From Bacteroidetes bacterium HGW-Bacteroidetes-16 (GTDB lineage: Bacteria > Bacteroidota > Bacteroidia > Bacteroidales > F082), in contig PHDN01000010.1 of assembly GCA_002840975.1 (NCBI GenBank), positions 1 through 64,000 on the forward strand: DNA of 64,000 nucleotides, given 5' to 3'. A program made the translations under genes and the position numbers. This document shows positions 16,608 through 25,151 of the stretch, one piece after another. A model generated the notes under the pieces. It was not told where the DNA came from, did no database searches, and saw only the letters and a list, made by a program, of their open reading frames with translations. Positions within the stretch are counted from its first letter, which is position 1; the number at the start of each line of letters is the position of its first letter.

Positions 16608-18605
16608 TTAGTCTTTTAATATTTCTTTATCATGTAATTTAATCAACAGTCTATCGGTATCAACCATATCACCAACCTGCACAGTTACCAATTCAACGAT
16701 GGCATCGTGCGTGGCAACAATGTTGTTCTCCATTTTCATGGCTTCCACCACCAACAGGATGCTGCCTCTTACCACTTCGTCGCCAGGCTTTACATTTACT
16801 TTGATCACTTTCCCGGGCATGGGTGTAAAATAACTTCCGGCATCTTTACCTTGATCGGCAGATGTGTAAAACTCTGTATCTATCAGAAAATCCTCTCGTT
16901 TCATATCATAATGAACACCACTAATGGTCAAATGACCTTGCCCTTTGTTGTTTTCGGAGACATAAACCCGGTAAGACATTTGGTTTATCGAAAGCTCCAG
17001 TATTTGATTGTGGACTGCGATCAACCGGGATTGGAATTGTTGTTCATCAATTTGAAAATGAAATTCATTGCCGTTGTGTGACTCTATTTCAACCTCTATG
17101 GTTTCATGATCCATTTTCACCGCAACCAACATGCGGTTTCTCCAATAACCGATTGTTTCCCAAATGTTGGAGGGAGCATGGTTGAGAAGCAGGGAGTGAA
17201 TTAAAAATCCAATCACAGGAACCCCCTTTTGGATTTTGTCTTTTTGTTGTTGGATCGCCAGAAGCAGTTGTTCTGAATGGGTGTCGCAAAATTTGGTGGA
17301 AATATGGTTGCCTAAGAATGCTTCATGCTGAACTACTTGCAGCAGATAAGGAATGTTGGTTTGGATTCCCTGAATCACGAATTTCTTTAACATCTTTTCT
17401 GTTTTCAGGATGGCTTCCATACGGGTTGGTGCCCACACCACCAATTTACCGATCATGGGATCGTAGAAACTCAGGATGGTTTCCGGACGGTCGAGGGAAG
17501 TGTCGATGCGCACATTCTCACCTTGCGGCATGTTTAGCAATGTGATTTCGCCCGGTGAAGGCAAAAATTGATTCGCGGGATCTTCGGCATAAATACGACA
17601 TTCGATGGCATGCCCATTCTGTTTTACCTGATCCTGTGAATAGCGAAGCGGATTGCCCGCCGCCACCAATATTTGTTCTTCTACCAAATCGATGCCTGTT
17701 ACCATTTCTGTCACAGGATGTTCTACCTGAATGCGTGTATTCATTTCAAGAAAGTAGAAATTCAGGTTTTTGTCCACCAGAAACTCGATGGTTCCCGCAC
17801 TGTTATATCCTATTTTCCGACCAATCGCGATGGCAGCAGCACCCATTTTTTCCCTGATTTCAGGAGTCAGCGTGGGCGATGGTGATTCTTCGATAATTTT
17901 TTGATAACGCCTTTGGATGGAACATTCACGCTCGTAGAGATGAATCAGGTTACCAAAATTATCTCCCAGAAGTTGAATTTCGATGTGGCGGGGTTCTTCG
18001 ATGTACTGTTCAATATAAATGGTTTCATCACCAAAATAGCTTAGCGCTTCACGGCTGGTGGATTCAACCACCTCTTTCAACTCATCAGGATGGTGCACGA
18101 TGCGCATGCCTTTTCCGCCACCTCCGGCAGCCGCTTTCACCAGAACGGGAAAAGTAAGTTTTGGTGATTGATCGAACAATGTTTTCAGGTCACCCGTGAT
18201 GCCTTTGGTCATGGGAATACCAATTTCTTCCACAAATTTACGGGCTTCTATCTTATTACCCATCAGGGTAATTGCTTGTGTATGAGGCCCGATAAAGGTG
18301 ATGTTGTTTTTTTTGCAAGCAGCCACCAGCAAAGGGCTTTCCGATAAAAATCCATATCCGGGATGGATGGAGTCGCAGCCGCTGCTCAGTGCCGTTTCTA
18401 TTATTTTATCTGTATTAAGATAGGTGTCGCTGAGTTCGTTGCCTCCGATACAAATGGCTTCATCGGCCGAGCGCACGTGCAGGCTGTTTCTATCTGCTTC
18501 GGAGTAAACGGCTACTGTACGAATGTGTAATTTTTTTGCCGATTTCATCACCCTAACGGCAATTTCGCCCCGGTTTGCAACCAATATTTTTTTAAATAAT
18601 TTCAT
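16608..18605 (-). CDS. Acyl-CoA carboxylase alpha subunit (biotin carboxylase/BCCP), methylcrotonyl-type
   Basis: A 665-residue two-domain biotin protein. Residues of about 1-445 are biotin carboxylase, with the ATP loop AAAGGGGKGMR, ECSIQRRYQKIIEE, and the catalytic region EMNTRIQVEHPVTE. The C-terminal 70 residues are the biotinyl domain, with biotin acceptor Lys near 624 in VVEAMKMEN. The unassigned middle resembles the BT-domain region of acyl-CoA carboxylases. With the carboxyltransferase and a hydratase in the same operon, the best call is the alpha subunit of 3-methylcrotonyl-CoA carboxylase. Geranyl- or propionyl-CoA carboxylase are less likely by context. Confidence 0.9.
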   Translation of the reverse strand: MKLFKKILVANRGEIAVRVMKSAKKLHIRTVAVYSEADRNSLHVRSADEAICIGGNELSDTYLNTDKIIETALSSGCDSIHPGYGFLSESPLLVAACKKNNITFIGPHTQAITLMGNKIEARKFVEEIGIPMTKGITGDLKTLFDQSPKLTFPVLVKAAAGGGGKGMRIVHHPDELKEVVESTSREALSYFGDETIYIEQYIEEPRHIEIQLLGDNFGNLIHLYERECSIQRRYQKIIEESPSPTLTPEIREKMGAAAIAIGRKIGYNSAGTIEFLVDKNLNFYFLEMNTRIQVEHPVTEMVTGIDLVEEQILVAAGNPLRYSQDQVKQNGHAIECRIYAEDPANQFLPSPGEITLLNMPQGENVRIDTSLDRPETILSFYDPMIGKLVVWAPTRMEAILKTEKMLKKFVIQGIQTNIPYLLQVVQHEAFLGNHISTKFCDTHSEQLLLAIQQQKDKIQKGVPVIGFLIHSLLLNHAPSNIWETIGYWRNRMLVAVKMDHETIEVEIESHNGNEFHFQIDEQQFQSRLIAVHNQILELSINQMSYRVYVSENNKGQGHLTISGVHYDMKREDFLIDTEFYTSADQGKDAGSYFTPMPGKVIKVNVKPGDEVVRGSILLVVEAMKMENNIVATHDAIVELVTVQVGDMVDTDRLLIKLHDKEILKD

Positions 18606-18625
18606 TCTAAAAGTTCGGTTTTACA

Positions 18626-19444
18626 TCACTCAAATTCAATGGGACGTTGAGTTTTTTTAATCCAGGCGGGTTTTCTTTTTTCTAAAAAAGCGGCCATCCC
18701 TTCCTGTCCTTCTTCATCAGCGCGCAGGTTGGCGATGATGCCGGCGGTATAATCAATCAGTTCGGTCAACTCCGGGCCATCATACATCAAATACTGTATC
18801 AATTGCTTTGTTGCCCGGGTGGCTTTTGGGGCGGCGGTGATGAATTCATTAATATATTTTTTAACGGTTTCAATTAACAAGCTTGTTGGAACGGCTTTAT
18901 TGATGAGCCCGGTTTTTTCCGCCTCCTTACCTTTAAACTTACGGCCGGTGAGCATCAGGTCGCGGGCATGATATTCACCAATTCGGCGTATAATAAACGG
19001 CATGATGGTAGCCGGACCAATTCCTATCTTGACTTCGCTGAACGCGAAAGTGGTGTTTTCGTCGGCCAATACCACGTCGCAGGCAGCAAACAATCCGTTG
19101 GCACCACCAAACGCAGAACCATGCACGATGGCCATGGTAGGTACGTGACATTTATACACGGTTTTAAACATCTTGGCCAACCGCTGTCCGTCTTTATAGT
19201 TTTCGTCTTTGCTATGGTGGGCAATGTGGCTCATATAGTTTAGGTCGGCACCGGCACAAAACGATTTCCCTTTACCTTTCAGCACCACCAACCGCAACAA
19301 TTCATCTTTTGATGCTTCCGCATAAACGGATGTCAACTCACTTATCATCAGTTCATTGATTGCATTATGAACTTCAGGGCGGTTAAGATAAACATATAGA
19401 ATATCTTCTTTTTTTTCTACAATAAGGGTTTCGAACTGATTCAT
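18626..19444 (-). CDS. Enoyl-CoA hydratase family protein (methylglutaconyl-CoA hydratase candidate)
   Basis: A 272-residue crotonase-fold protein: oxyanion-hole motif KSFCAGADLNYM, then VHGSAFGGANGLFAACDVVLADENTTFAFSEVKIGIGPA. The N-terminus LNRPEVHNAIN is typical of the family. It lies between the two carboxylase subunit genes, ten bases after one and twenty before the other. This placement supports 3-methylglutaconyl-CoA hydratase, the step after 3-methylcrotonyl-CoA carboxylation that yields HMG-CoA. The start at 19444 (MNQFETLIVEKK) is chosen for the natural family start. The exact substrate is inferred from context. Confidence 0.88.
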   Translation of the reverse strand: MNQFETLIVEKKEDILYVYLNRPEVHNAINELMISELTSVYAEASKDELLRLVVLKGKGKSFCAGADLNYMSHIAHHSKDENYKDGQRLAKMFKTVYKCHVPTMAIVHGSAFGGANGLFAACDVVLADENTTFAFSEVKIGIGPATIMPFIIRRIGEYHARDLMLTGRKFKGKEAEKTGLINKAVPTSLLIETVKKYINEFITAAPKATRATKQLIQYLMYDGPELTELIDYTAGIIANLRADEEGQEGMAAFLEKRKPAWIKKTQRPIEFE

Positions 19445-19454
19445 TAATAAACGT

Positions 19455-21062
19455 TTACATTCTAAATACACCAAAATTTTGTTCAGGGAAAGGCTGGTTC
19501 AGCGAACTGGCAATTCCCATGGCCAACACCTTGCGGGTGTCTGCCGGATCAATGATGCCATCGTCCCATAAACGCGATGTGCTATAATAGGCCGATCCTT
19601 CCGTCTCATATTTTTCGAGGATGGGTCGTCGCAATTTTTCAATTTCTTCGGACGACATTTCAATTCCTTTTGCCAGCAATTGTTCCTGCTTCACTGTGAC
19701 CAACACGGTTGCAGCCTGTTCTCCGCCCATCACCGATATTTTGGCATTGGGCCACATGAACAGGAATCTGGGGTTATAGGCCCTGCCGGCCATGCCATAG
19801 TTTCCGGCACCAAACGAACCCCCAAAGATGACAGTAAATTTTGGAACATTGGCATTGGCCACGGCATGTACCATCTTGGCTCCGTCCTTTGCAATCCCGC
19901 CACGCTCGAATTCCTTACCCACCATAAAACCGGTGATGTTTTGCAAAAAGATCAATGGGACTTTGCGGGCAGTACATAATTCGATGAAATGCGTAACCTT
20001 GAGCGCTGACTCGGAAAACAGTACGCCAAAATTGGCAATGATGCCAACAGGAAAGCCCATGATGTGGGCAAAACCCGTGACCACGGTTACGGCGTATCTG
20101 GTTTTAAACTCCTGAAAACGACTGCCATCCACAATTCGCATAATAATTTCTCGTGGATCGACCATCTTTCGAAAGTCAATCGGTGCAATGCCATACAGCT
20201 CTTTTGGGTCATATATTGGTTCCTCGATAGGAATGGTTCTCAATGGTTGTTTTGCACGATACTCCAGATTTTCAAAAATGTGACGACAAATTTGTATTGC
20301 ATGCGTGTCGTTGTCAGCCAAATGATCGGCCACCCCTGAAATGCTGGTATGCACTTCTGCACCACCCAGTTCTTCGGCACTTACCTCTTCGCCTGTTGCA
20401 GCTTTTACAAGAGGAGGTCCCGCGAGAAAAATGGTGCCCTGCTCCTTTATAATAATCGTTTCATCGCTCATGGCAGGTACGTAGGCACCTCCGGCCGTGC
20501 ATGATCCCATCACAATACTGATTTGAGGGATACGCATGGCCGACATCCTGGCCTGGTTATAAAAAAATCGTCCAAAATGATCACGATCGGGGAATACCAA
20601 ATCCTGTTCCTGCAAAAAAACACCACCCGAATCGACCAGATAAATGCATGGCAAGTGATTCTCCATGGCAATTTCCTGCGCACGTAAATGCTTTTTAATG
20701 GTAAATTGCATATAAGTGCCTCCCTTGATGGTGGCATCATTTGCAATCAGGATGGTCTCACGCCCGTGAATAATTCCAATGCCTGTGATGATACCGGCAG
20801 AAGGAAATTGGTTGTCGTATTGGTTGTATGCTGCCAGGGCAGAAAGTTCAAGAAAGGGTGTGTTGCGATCTACCAACAAGTTGATTCGCTCACGGGCCAA
20901 CAGTTTCCCGCGTTCTTTATGACGCTTCACAGCTTCCGGGCTTCCTCCCTGTGTATTCTGTTTTAGTACTTTACGATATTGTTCGAGCAGCGTGATAAAT
21001 GCTTTCCTGTTTTCCTGAAACTCAATAGCATGGGTATCGATCTTGGTTTTTAATCTGTACAA
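19455..21062 (-). CDS. Acyl-CoA carboxylase carboxyltransferase subunit, methylcrotonyl-type
   Basis: A 535-residue carboxyltransferase beta subunit. Family features are [17 protein letters not shown] near the N-terminus, [19 protein letters not shown], the acyl-CoA-binding [16 protein letters not shown], and the C-terminal [38 protein letters not shown]. It moves the carboxyl group from biotin on the alpha subunit to the acyl-CoA. The sequence pattern and the operon suggest 3-methylcrotonyl-CoA as substrate. It is the first gene of the six-gene minus-strand operon, whose promoter lies in the 259-bp region shared with the HMG-CoA-lyase-like gene. Confidence 0.9.
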   Translation of the reverse strand: MYRLKTKIDTHAIEFQENRKAFITLLEQYRKVLKQNTQGGSPEAVKRHKERGKLLARERINLLVDRNTPFLELSALAAYNQYDNQFPSAGIITGIGIIHGRETILIANDATIKGGTYMQFTIKKHLRAQEIAMENHLPCIYLVDSGGVFLQEQDLVFPDRDHFGRFFYNQARMSAMRIPQISIVMGSCTAGGAYVPAMSDETIIIKEQGTIFLAGPPLVKAATGEEVSAEELGGAEVHTSISGVADHLADNDTHAIQICRHIFENLEYRAKQPLRTIPIEEPIYDPKELYGIAPIDFRKMVDPREIIMRIVDGSRFQEFKTRYAVTVVTGFAHIMGFPVGIIANFGVLFSESALKVTHFIELCTARKVPLIFLQNITGFMVGKEFERGGIAKDGAKMVHAVANANVPKFTVIFGGSFGAGNYGMAGRAYNPRFLFMWPNAKISVMGGEQAATVLVTVKQEQLLAKGIEMSSEEIEKLRRPILEKYETEGSAYYSTSRLWDDGIIDPADTRKVLAMGIASSLNQPFPEQNFGVFRM

Positions 21063-21160
21063 GGTATTATTTCTTTAATTATTCCTGGTATTTCACTATT
21101 CAGAATAGGTGGAAATACGGTGTGCAAGTATAGGCATAAAAGAGCAATAAAAAAAGAGGC

Positions 21161-21180
21161 TGCAAACGTTTTAATGCAAT
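21161..21180. promoter_or_regulatory. TGCAAACG motif site 1 (possible operator)
   Basis: TGCAAACGTTTTAATGCAAT contains the centred AAACGTTT and shares TGCAAACG exactly with the palindrome at 21280-21301. It lies 99 bases upstream of the carboxyltransferase start. A repeated CG-centred site in a divergent region suggests a LacI-type repressor site, but this copy is less symmetric and may be coincidental. Confidence 0.4.
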
Positions 21181-21277
21181 AAACTTTGTAAATATACAAG
21201 ATAATAAACTAAGCTCTTTATTGCAAAAATGGAATTGCTTGCTGTTGCTGCTCGATTTTTATTTCTATTTTTGATCC

Positions 21278-21285
21278 TAATTTTG
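21278..21285 (+). promoter_or_regulatory. -7 box upstream of the HMG-CoA-lyase-like gene
   Basis: TAATTTTG matches TAnnTTTG exactly, 37 bases before the ATG at 21322. It overlaps the left arm of the palindrome at 21280-21301, which is where a repressor would block the core promoter. Confidence 0.55.
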
Positions 21286-21301
21286 CAAACGATTGCAAAA
21301 T
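21280..21301. promoter_or_regulatory. 22-bp palindrome, probable LacI-type operator
   Basis: Perfect 9-bp arms (ATTTTGCAA at 21280-21288 and TTGCAAAAT at 21293-21301) are separated by ACGA. The centre CG with symmetric TTGCAA flanks is the form of LacI-family operators. It overlaps the -7 box and lies 20 bases before the start codon. The regulator is not encoded in this window. Confidence 0.55.
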
Positions 21302-21321
21302 CCTGAAAAAACGATGAATTT

Positions 21322-22332
21322 ATGAACTATCCCAAAAAAGTAGTTATTGGCGACATAACAGTAAGAGATGGGTTTCAGCATGAAGAGAAATATGTTCAAC
21401 CCGAAGCCAAACTATGGGTGCTCGAGGAAATGATACTTGCCGGAGTGAAGCATCTGGAAGTTACCAATTTTGGCAATCCACTAGGTATGCCTCAGTTTAA
21501 GGATGCTGATCTATTGTTTAAAGCCATTAGAAAAAGTAAACGTGTGAGCCACTTGTTGCACGAAGTGAGTTTAACAGCTGTTACCATTCGTGAATCAGCC
21601 ATAGAAAGGGCCATTGAAGCAAAAAAAGCCGGCTATGGTCCCGATAGGATATTATTGATGGTCAGCACTTCCGAGTCGCACCAGAAAAAAAACTCAGGAC
21701 TTACCTTGGACGAGTACTGGAAAATGGCTGAAAAATATATCCCCAAGGCACATGATGCCGGATTAAAGGTAAACGGTACGGTGAGTACGATTTGGGGATG
21801 CCCCATCGAAGGTCCAACGGATATGATGGATGCTGTTAAGTTTGCAAAGAGATGGTTTGATATTGGAGCCAATGATGTGGAACATGCCGACCATGATGGC
21901 AGTGCATCGCCCAATCGGGTATACGATTATTATTCCATGTTGCTTGATCATGTACAAAATCCACAAAAACAAATCGTTCATTTTCATTCGTTGCGGGGAT
22001 GGGGCCTGGCCAATGTATTGGCGGCGTTGCAGGCCGGCATGACCAACTATGAGTCTACCCTTGGAGGAATTGGCGGGCAACCGGCTAATTTTGTGGACGG
22101 GGTTCCCGTAAGCGGAACAGGGGCCTATTACTACAAGGATCCCGGGAACGTTGGGCTAGTTTCTACTGAGGATATGGTGGTGATGATGGATGAAATGGGT
22201 ATTGATACGGGTCTCGACATTGACCGGGTTTTGAAAACCGGGAAAATGGTTGAAAAGATACTTGGCAGAAGATTACGCTCCGAAACGATCCTCCAGGGGC
22301 GCATTCCAAAAGAACTTTCGGGCAGGAAATAG
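21322..22332 (+). CDS. HMG-CoA-lyase-like DRE-TIM metallolyase
   Basis: A 336-residue TIM-barrel enzyme of the HMG-CoA lyase/isopropylmalate synthase superfamily. The metal ligands are recognisable: Asp16 in TVRDGF and the HxH pair His220/His222 in IVHFHSLRGWGLAN. In standard HMG-CoA lyase the glycine loop contains a catalytic cysteine (GLGGCPYA). Here the matching loop reads GGIGGQPANF, with Gln253 in place of the cysteine. By context it should split HMG-CoA to acetyl-CoA and acetoacetate, but the changed loop leaves room for another substrate. It is transcribed away from the carboxylase operon under a probable operator. Confidence 0.78.
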   Translation: MNYPKKVVIGDITVRDGFQHEEKYVQPEAKLWVLEEMILAGVKHLEVTNFGNPLGMPQFKDADLLFKAIRKSKRVSHLLHEVSLTAVTIRESAIERAIEAKKAGYGPDRILLMVSTSESHQKKNSGLTLDEYWKMAEKYIPKAHDAGLKVNGTVSTIWGCPIEGPTDMMDAVKFAKRWFDIGANDVEHADHDGSASPNRVYDYYSMLLDHVQNPQKQIVHFHSLRGWGLANVLAALQAGMTNYESTLGGIGGQPANFVDGVPVSGTGAYYYKDPGNVGLVSTEDMVVMMDEMGIDTGLDIDRVLKTGKMVEKILGRRLRSETILQGRIPKELSGRK

Positions 22333-22500
22333 CTTCAAGAGTTAATGATTTTCTAACTATTTTTTTTCAATTGAACAGGAATGACAAGCCTTTGACAGGA
22401 TTTGAACTGACAACTGATTGGTTTTAAACTTAATTGAAAATAATTTTTCATACTTCGATCAACATTTGTACATTTGCACCTCATTTTTAAATATTAACTA

Positions 22501-24618
22501 ATGGCAGTAATAGGAAGTATCAGAAAACATTCTACGTTTCTGGTGATTATCATTGGAGTGGCTTTGGCAGCCTTTGTTTTGGGCGATTTTGCCAGAGGTG
22601 GTGGTGGTTCACGCGACATCAATATTGGCGAAGTGGCAGGTGAGGAGATAACCATCATGGATTTTAATGCCAAGGCTGAACAAAACATCGACAACAAACT
22701 ACAGCAACAAAAAACCGATCGGTTATCGTTAGATGAACAATTCAGGGTAAAAGATGAAACCTTTAAACAGATGGTTTTCAGAATTATCATGGACAAGGAA
22801 TACGAGGAGATTGGTTTGACTGTTACACCTGAAGAATTGTTCGATCTGGTTCAGGGGTCAAATCCTCACCCACTCATTGTTCAGTATTTTTCGGATCCCA
22901 ATACTGGAAAATTCGACAGAAACCTGATTATTCAGTATCTGCAAAATATGGATAACATGCCTGAACAGGCCAAGCAACAGTGGTACCAATTTGAAAAATA
23001 TATCAAGGACGACCGCTATCGGTCTAAATTCAATAATTTGCTGGTTAAGGGTTATTATGTTCCTGCCGCACTGGCCAGGTTAACCTTTGAAGAAGATAAC
23101 AACAAGGCGGATATAGATTACATTGCCGCGACATACAAGAGTTTAAGCGACAGTCTTTTCGTGCCTTCGGAAAATGACTACAAGGAATACTATACAGCTC
23201 ATAAGGAGGCCTATAAACAAGAGGCCACTCGTGATATCAAATATGTGGTTTTCGATGTAAAACCATCTAATACTGACCTGGACATGGCAGCCAATGAGGC
23301 CCGACAGATTTACAGGGAGTTTGCAACCGCATCTGATGTGATGCGTTTCGTAAAGGTGAATTCTGAAAATAATTATGACAGTACCTGGTTTGGTCAGGGA
23401 CAATTACCGGTTCAAATCGACTCTGTCATGTTTAACAGTCCGGTAGGCACGGTGGTAGAACCTTATCTCGAAAACAATGTGTTTCATGTGGCACGGTTAG
23501 TTGCTGAATCCATGCGTCCCGACTCGATGAAAGCAAGCCACATCCTCATTGCTTATCAAGGTGCTTATCAGGCAGATAACAAAATTACCCGCCTAAAGGT
23601 TAGTGCTAAAAGTTTAGCCGATAGTTTGTTGGCTGTTCTTAAGAAATCGCCAAAGGAAATGGCAAAACTGGCAACACAGTTTTCTACTGATCCTTCTGCC
23701 GCCACCAATTCAGGTGATTTGGGCTGGTTTGCCGACGGACAAATGGTTCCTGCCTTTAACGAAGCTGCACTGATCACTCCTGTAAATGAGTTTGCCATTG
23801 CAGAAACCCCTTTTGGATTTCACGTGATTGAAGTAACCGGCAAAAAACCCTTAGTGAAAAAAGTGCGCGTGGCCATTATTGACCGTGAGGTATTGCCAAG
23901 CAACGAAACTTATCAGGGTATTTTTGCCAATGCAAGTAAACTGGCTTCTGAAAATAAAACCCTCGAACAGTTCAATAACTATGTTCGGACAGAAAATCTC
24001 AACCCCCGTGAAATGCCAAGACTTACCGAAATGAGTAACCGCATTCCCGGACTTGTAAACCCACGACAAATAGTACAGTGGGCCTTTAAAGAAACTACCG
24101 CCGTGGGCGATGTGTCACCGGTCTTTGATCTGGAAGACATGTTTGTGGTTGCCGTGGTAACCAAAGCAATCCAAAAAGGGTATCCTGCCTTGGATGATGT
24201 GAAACCCAATATTGAACTACTCGTAGTAAATGAGTTAAAAGGTAAGCATTTGGTAAAGCAAATGGCCGCATACAATGGCGATCTGGCCAGGGCCGAAACC
24301 GAAATGAACCTGAATCCTGTCAATGTAAGTCCTTTTTTCTTTTCTTCCAGGAACCTGAAAGGTTTTGGAGCTGAAAACAAGGTAATCGGATCTGTTTTTG
24401 GATTGCCTGATGGAAAAGTTTCACAGCCCATCATTGGAAATGCCGGTGTATTTATGGTACGACTCAACAGCCTGACAAAAGCTGCCGAGCCTGCTTCCCT
24501 CGATCAGGTGATCAATACCATGCAAAACTCCTTCAAACAGAGCATCGATCAGGAACAGGCCTATCGCGCATTGGAAGAATCGCTCAACCTCGTGGATAAC
24601 CGCATCAGGTTCTACTAA
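22501..24618 (+). CDS. PpiD/SurA-type periplasmic peptidyl-prolyl isomerase
   Basis: A 705-residue chaperone anchored by one N-terminal membrane helix (about 13-28, FLVIIIGVALAAFVLGDF). The large remainder faces the periplasm. An N-terminal SurA-like helical region precedes a parvulin-type PPIase domain around residues 345-450, visible from MKASHILIAY, through the DLGWFADGQMVPAFNEAAL stretch, to PFGFHVIEV. This layout matches PpiD, which helps outer-membrane and secreted proteins fold as they leave the Sec channel. A second, degenerate parvulin-like region may follow near 560-690. It is probably a single-gene unit and ends in a terminator. Confidence 0.88.
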   Translation: MAVIGSIRKHSTFLVIIIGVALAAFVLGDFARGGGGSRDINIGEVAGEEITIMDFNAKAEQNIDNKLQQQKTDRLSLDEQFRVKDETFKQMVFRIIMDKEYEEIGLTVTPEELFDLVQGSNPHPLIVQYFSDPNTGKFDRNLIIQYLQNMDNMPEQAKQQWYQFEKYIKDDRYRSKFNNLLVKGYYVPAALARLTFEEDNNKADIDYIAATYKSLSDSLFVPSENDYKEYYTAHKEAYKQEATRDIKYVVFDVKPSNTDLDMAANEARQIYREFATASDVMRFVKVNSENNYDSTWFGQGQLPVQIDSVMFNSPVGTVVEPYLENNVFHVARLVAESMRPDSMKASHILIAYQGAYQADNKITRLKVSAKSLADSLLAVLKKSPKEMAKLATQFSTDPSAATNSGDLGWFADGQMVPAFNEAALITPVNEFAIAETPFGFHVIEVTGKKPLVKKVRVAIIDREVLPSNETYQGIFANASKLASENKTLEQFNNYVRTENLNPREMPRLTEMSNRIPGLVNPRQIVQWAFKETTAVGDVSPVFDLEDMFVVAVVTKAIQKGYPALDDVKPNIELLVVNELKGKHLVKQMAAYNGDLARAETEMNLNPVNVSPFFFSSRNLKGFGAENKVIGSVFGLPDGKVSQPIIGNAGVFMVRLNSLTKAAEPASLDQVINTMQNSFKQSIDQEQAYRALEESLNLVDNRIRFY

Positions 24619-24640
24619 ATCCGGTTTACGATCATAATTC

Positions 24641-24678
24641 AAGGGCTGGCTCAAGTTTTGAATCAGCCCTTTTGTTTT
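24641..24678 (+). terminator. Rho-independent terminator after the PPIase gene
   Basis: AAGGGCTG (24641-24648) pairs with CAGCCCTT (24664-24671). The inner bases can extend the stem with bulges, and a TTGTTTT tail follows. It is 23 bases after the stop codon at 24618. Confidence 0.8.
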
Positions 24679-24737
24679 GCTGTCACCATTTCCAAACTGA
24701 TAACCTGAGACATCAATCGCGGAGTAAAATTGAATAA

Positions 24738-25090
24738 AATGGGGTGTCCGATCATCTCCCGTTATAAAATTTAAGGTGCAAATCAACAGATACGGAGTAC
24801 CGATAATATTTATAGAAAAACAAGAACACACTTTTTAAGGTGCAGCGCACCGTCCTATTTTCGCGTTTATTTAAACATATAATCAATATTACGGTGCTCT
24901 GCACCTTATATCTATTGATAACAAAATAGCTATAGATATTTTCGGTGCTCTGCACCTCAATATCTACCTACAAAACCAATACAGAATATATTAGTTTGCA
25001 GCTCCACCCATTGATTAATAAGTCCGGTCTAAAAAGGTGAATCATGAAAGTAATCAAAAGTCAGCATGGGAGATGATCGGATACCCCATT
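24738..25090. mobile_element. MITE-like element, family 1, copy B (composite)
   Basis: A 353-bp non-coding element whose ends match copy A: left 24738-24760, right 25068-25090, with GGGAGATGATCGGATACCCC on the right. It is flanked by TTGAATAA at 24730-24737 and 25091-25098. Its inside differs from copy A. It holds three short palindromes of the GGTGCnnnGCACC type and one end (25020-25038) of the family 2 repeat found at 46980-47168. It carries no gene. Confidence 0.8.
24839..24956. repeat. Three REP-like palindromes GGTGCnnnGCACC
   Basis: GGTGCAGCGCACC at 24839-24851, GGTGCTCTGCACC at 24893-24905 and the same at 24944-24956. Each is a 5-bp hairpin with a 3-base loop, spaced 54 and 51 bases apart. 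Such short palindromes resemble REP elements, which in other bacteria are spread by Y1 transposases (RAYT). No such gene is in the window. Confidence 0.7.
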
Positions 25091-25151
25091 TTGAATAATT
25101 TCTGAATATCAGTTCTGTAAATTAGTTGTTATTCTTATAAAATGTTAGCAA

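Larger units (their letters stand above)
24619..25151. other. 533-bp intergenic region with terminator and composite repeat element
   Basis: This space holds the terminator of the PPIase gene (24641-24678), then the family 1 copy B element (24738-25090). The final 60 bases before rodA contain nothing recognisable. A short open frame on the minus strand inside the element is not believed to be a gene. Confidence 0.6.

Noticed and set aside
16608-18605. The biotin carboxylase/BCCP protein as acetyl-CoA, pyruvate or propionyl-CoA carboxylase
   Set aside because: The fused BC-BCCP form with a neighbouring carboxyltransferase, a hydratase and an acyl-CoA dehydrogenase in one operon fits methylcrotonyl-CoA carboxylase best. 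Acetyl-CoA carboxylase uses separate accB/accC, and pyruvate carboxylase carries its own carboxyltransferase domain.
24752-24955. A short open frame inside the composite element
   Set aside because: It spans palindromes and the left inverted repeat, has no start context and no recognisable product.
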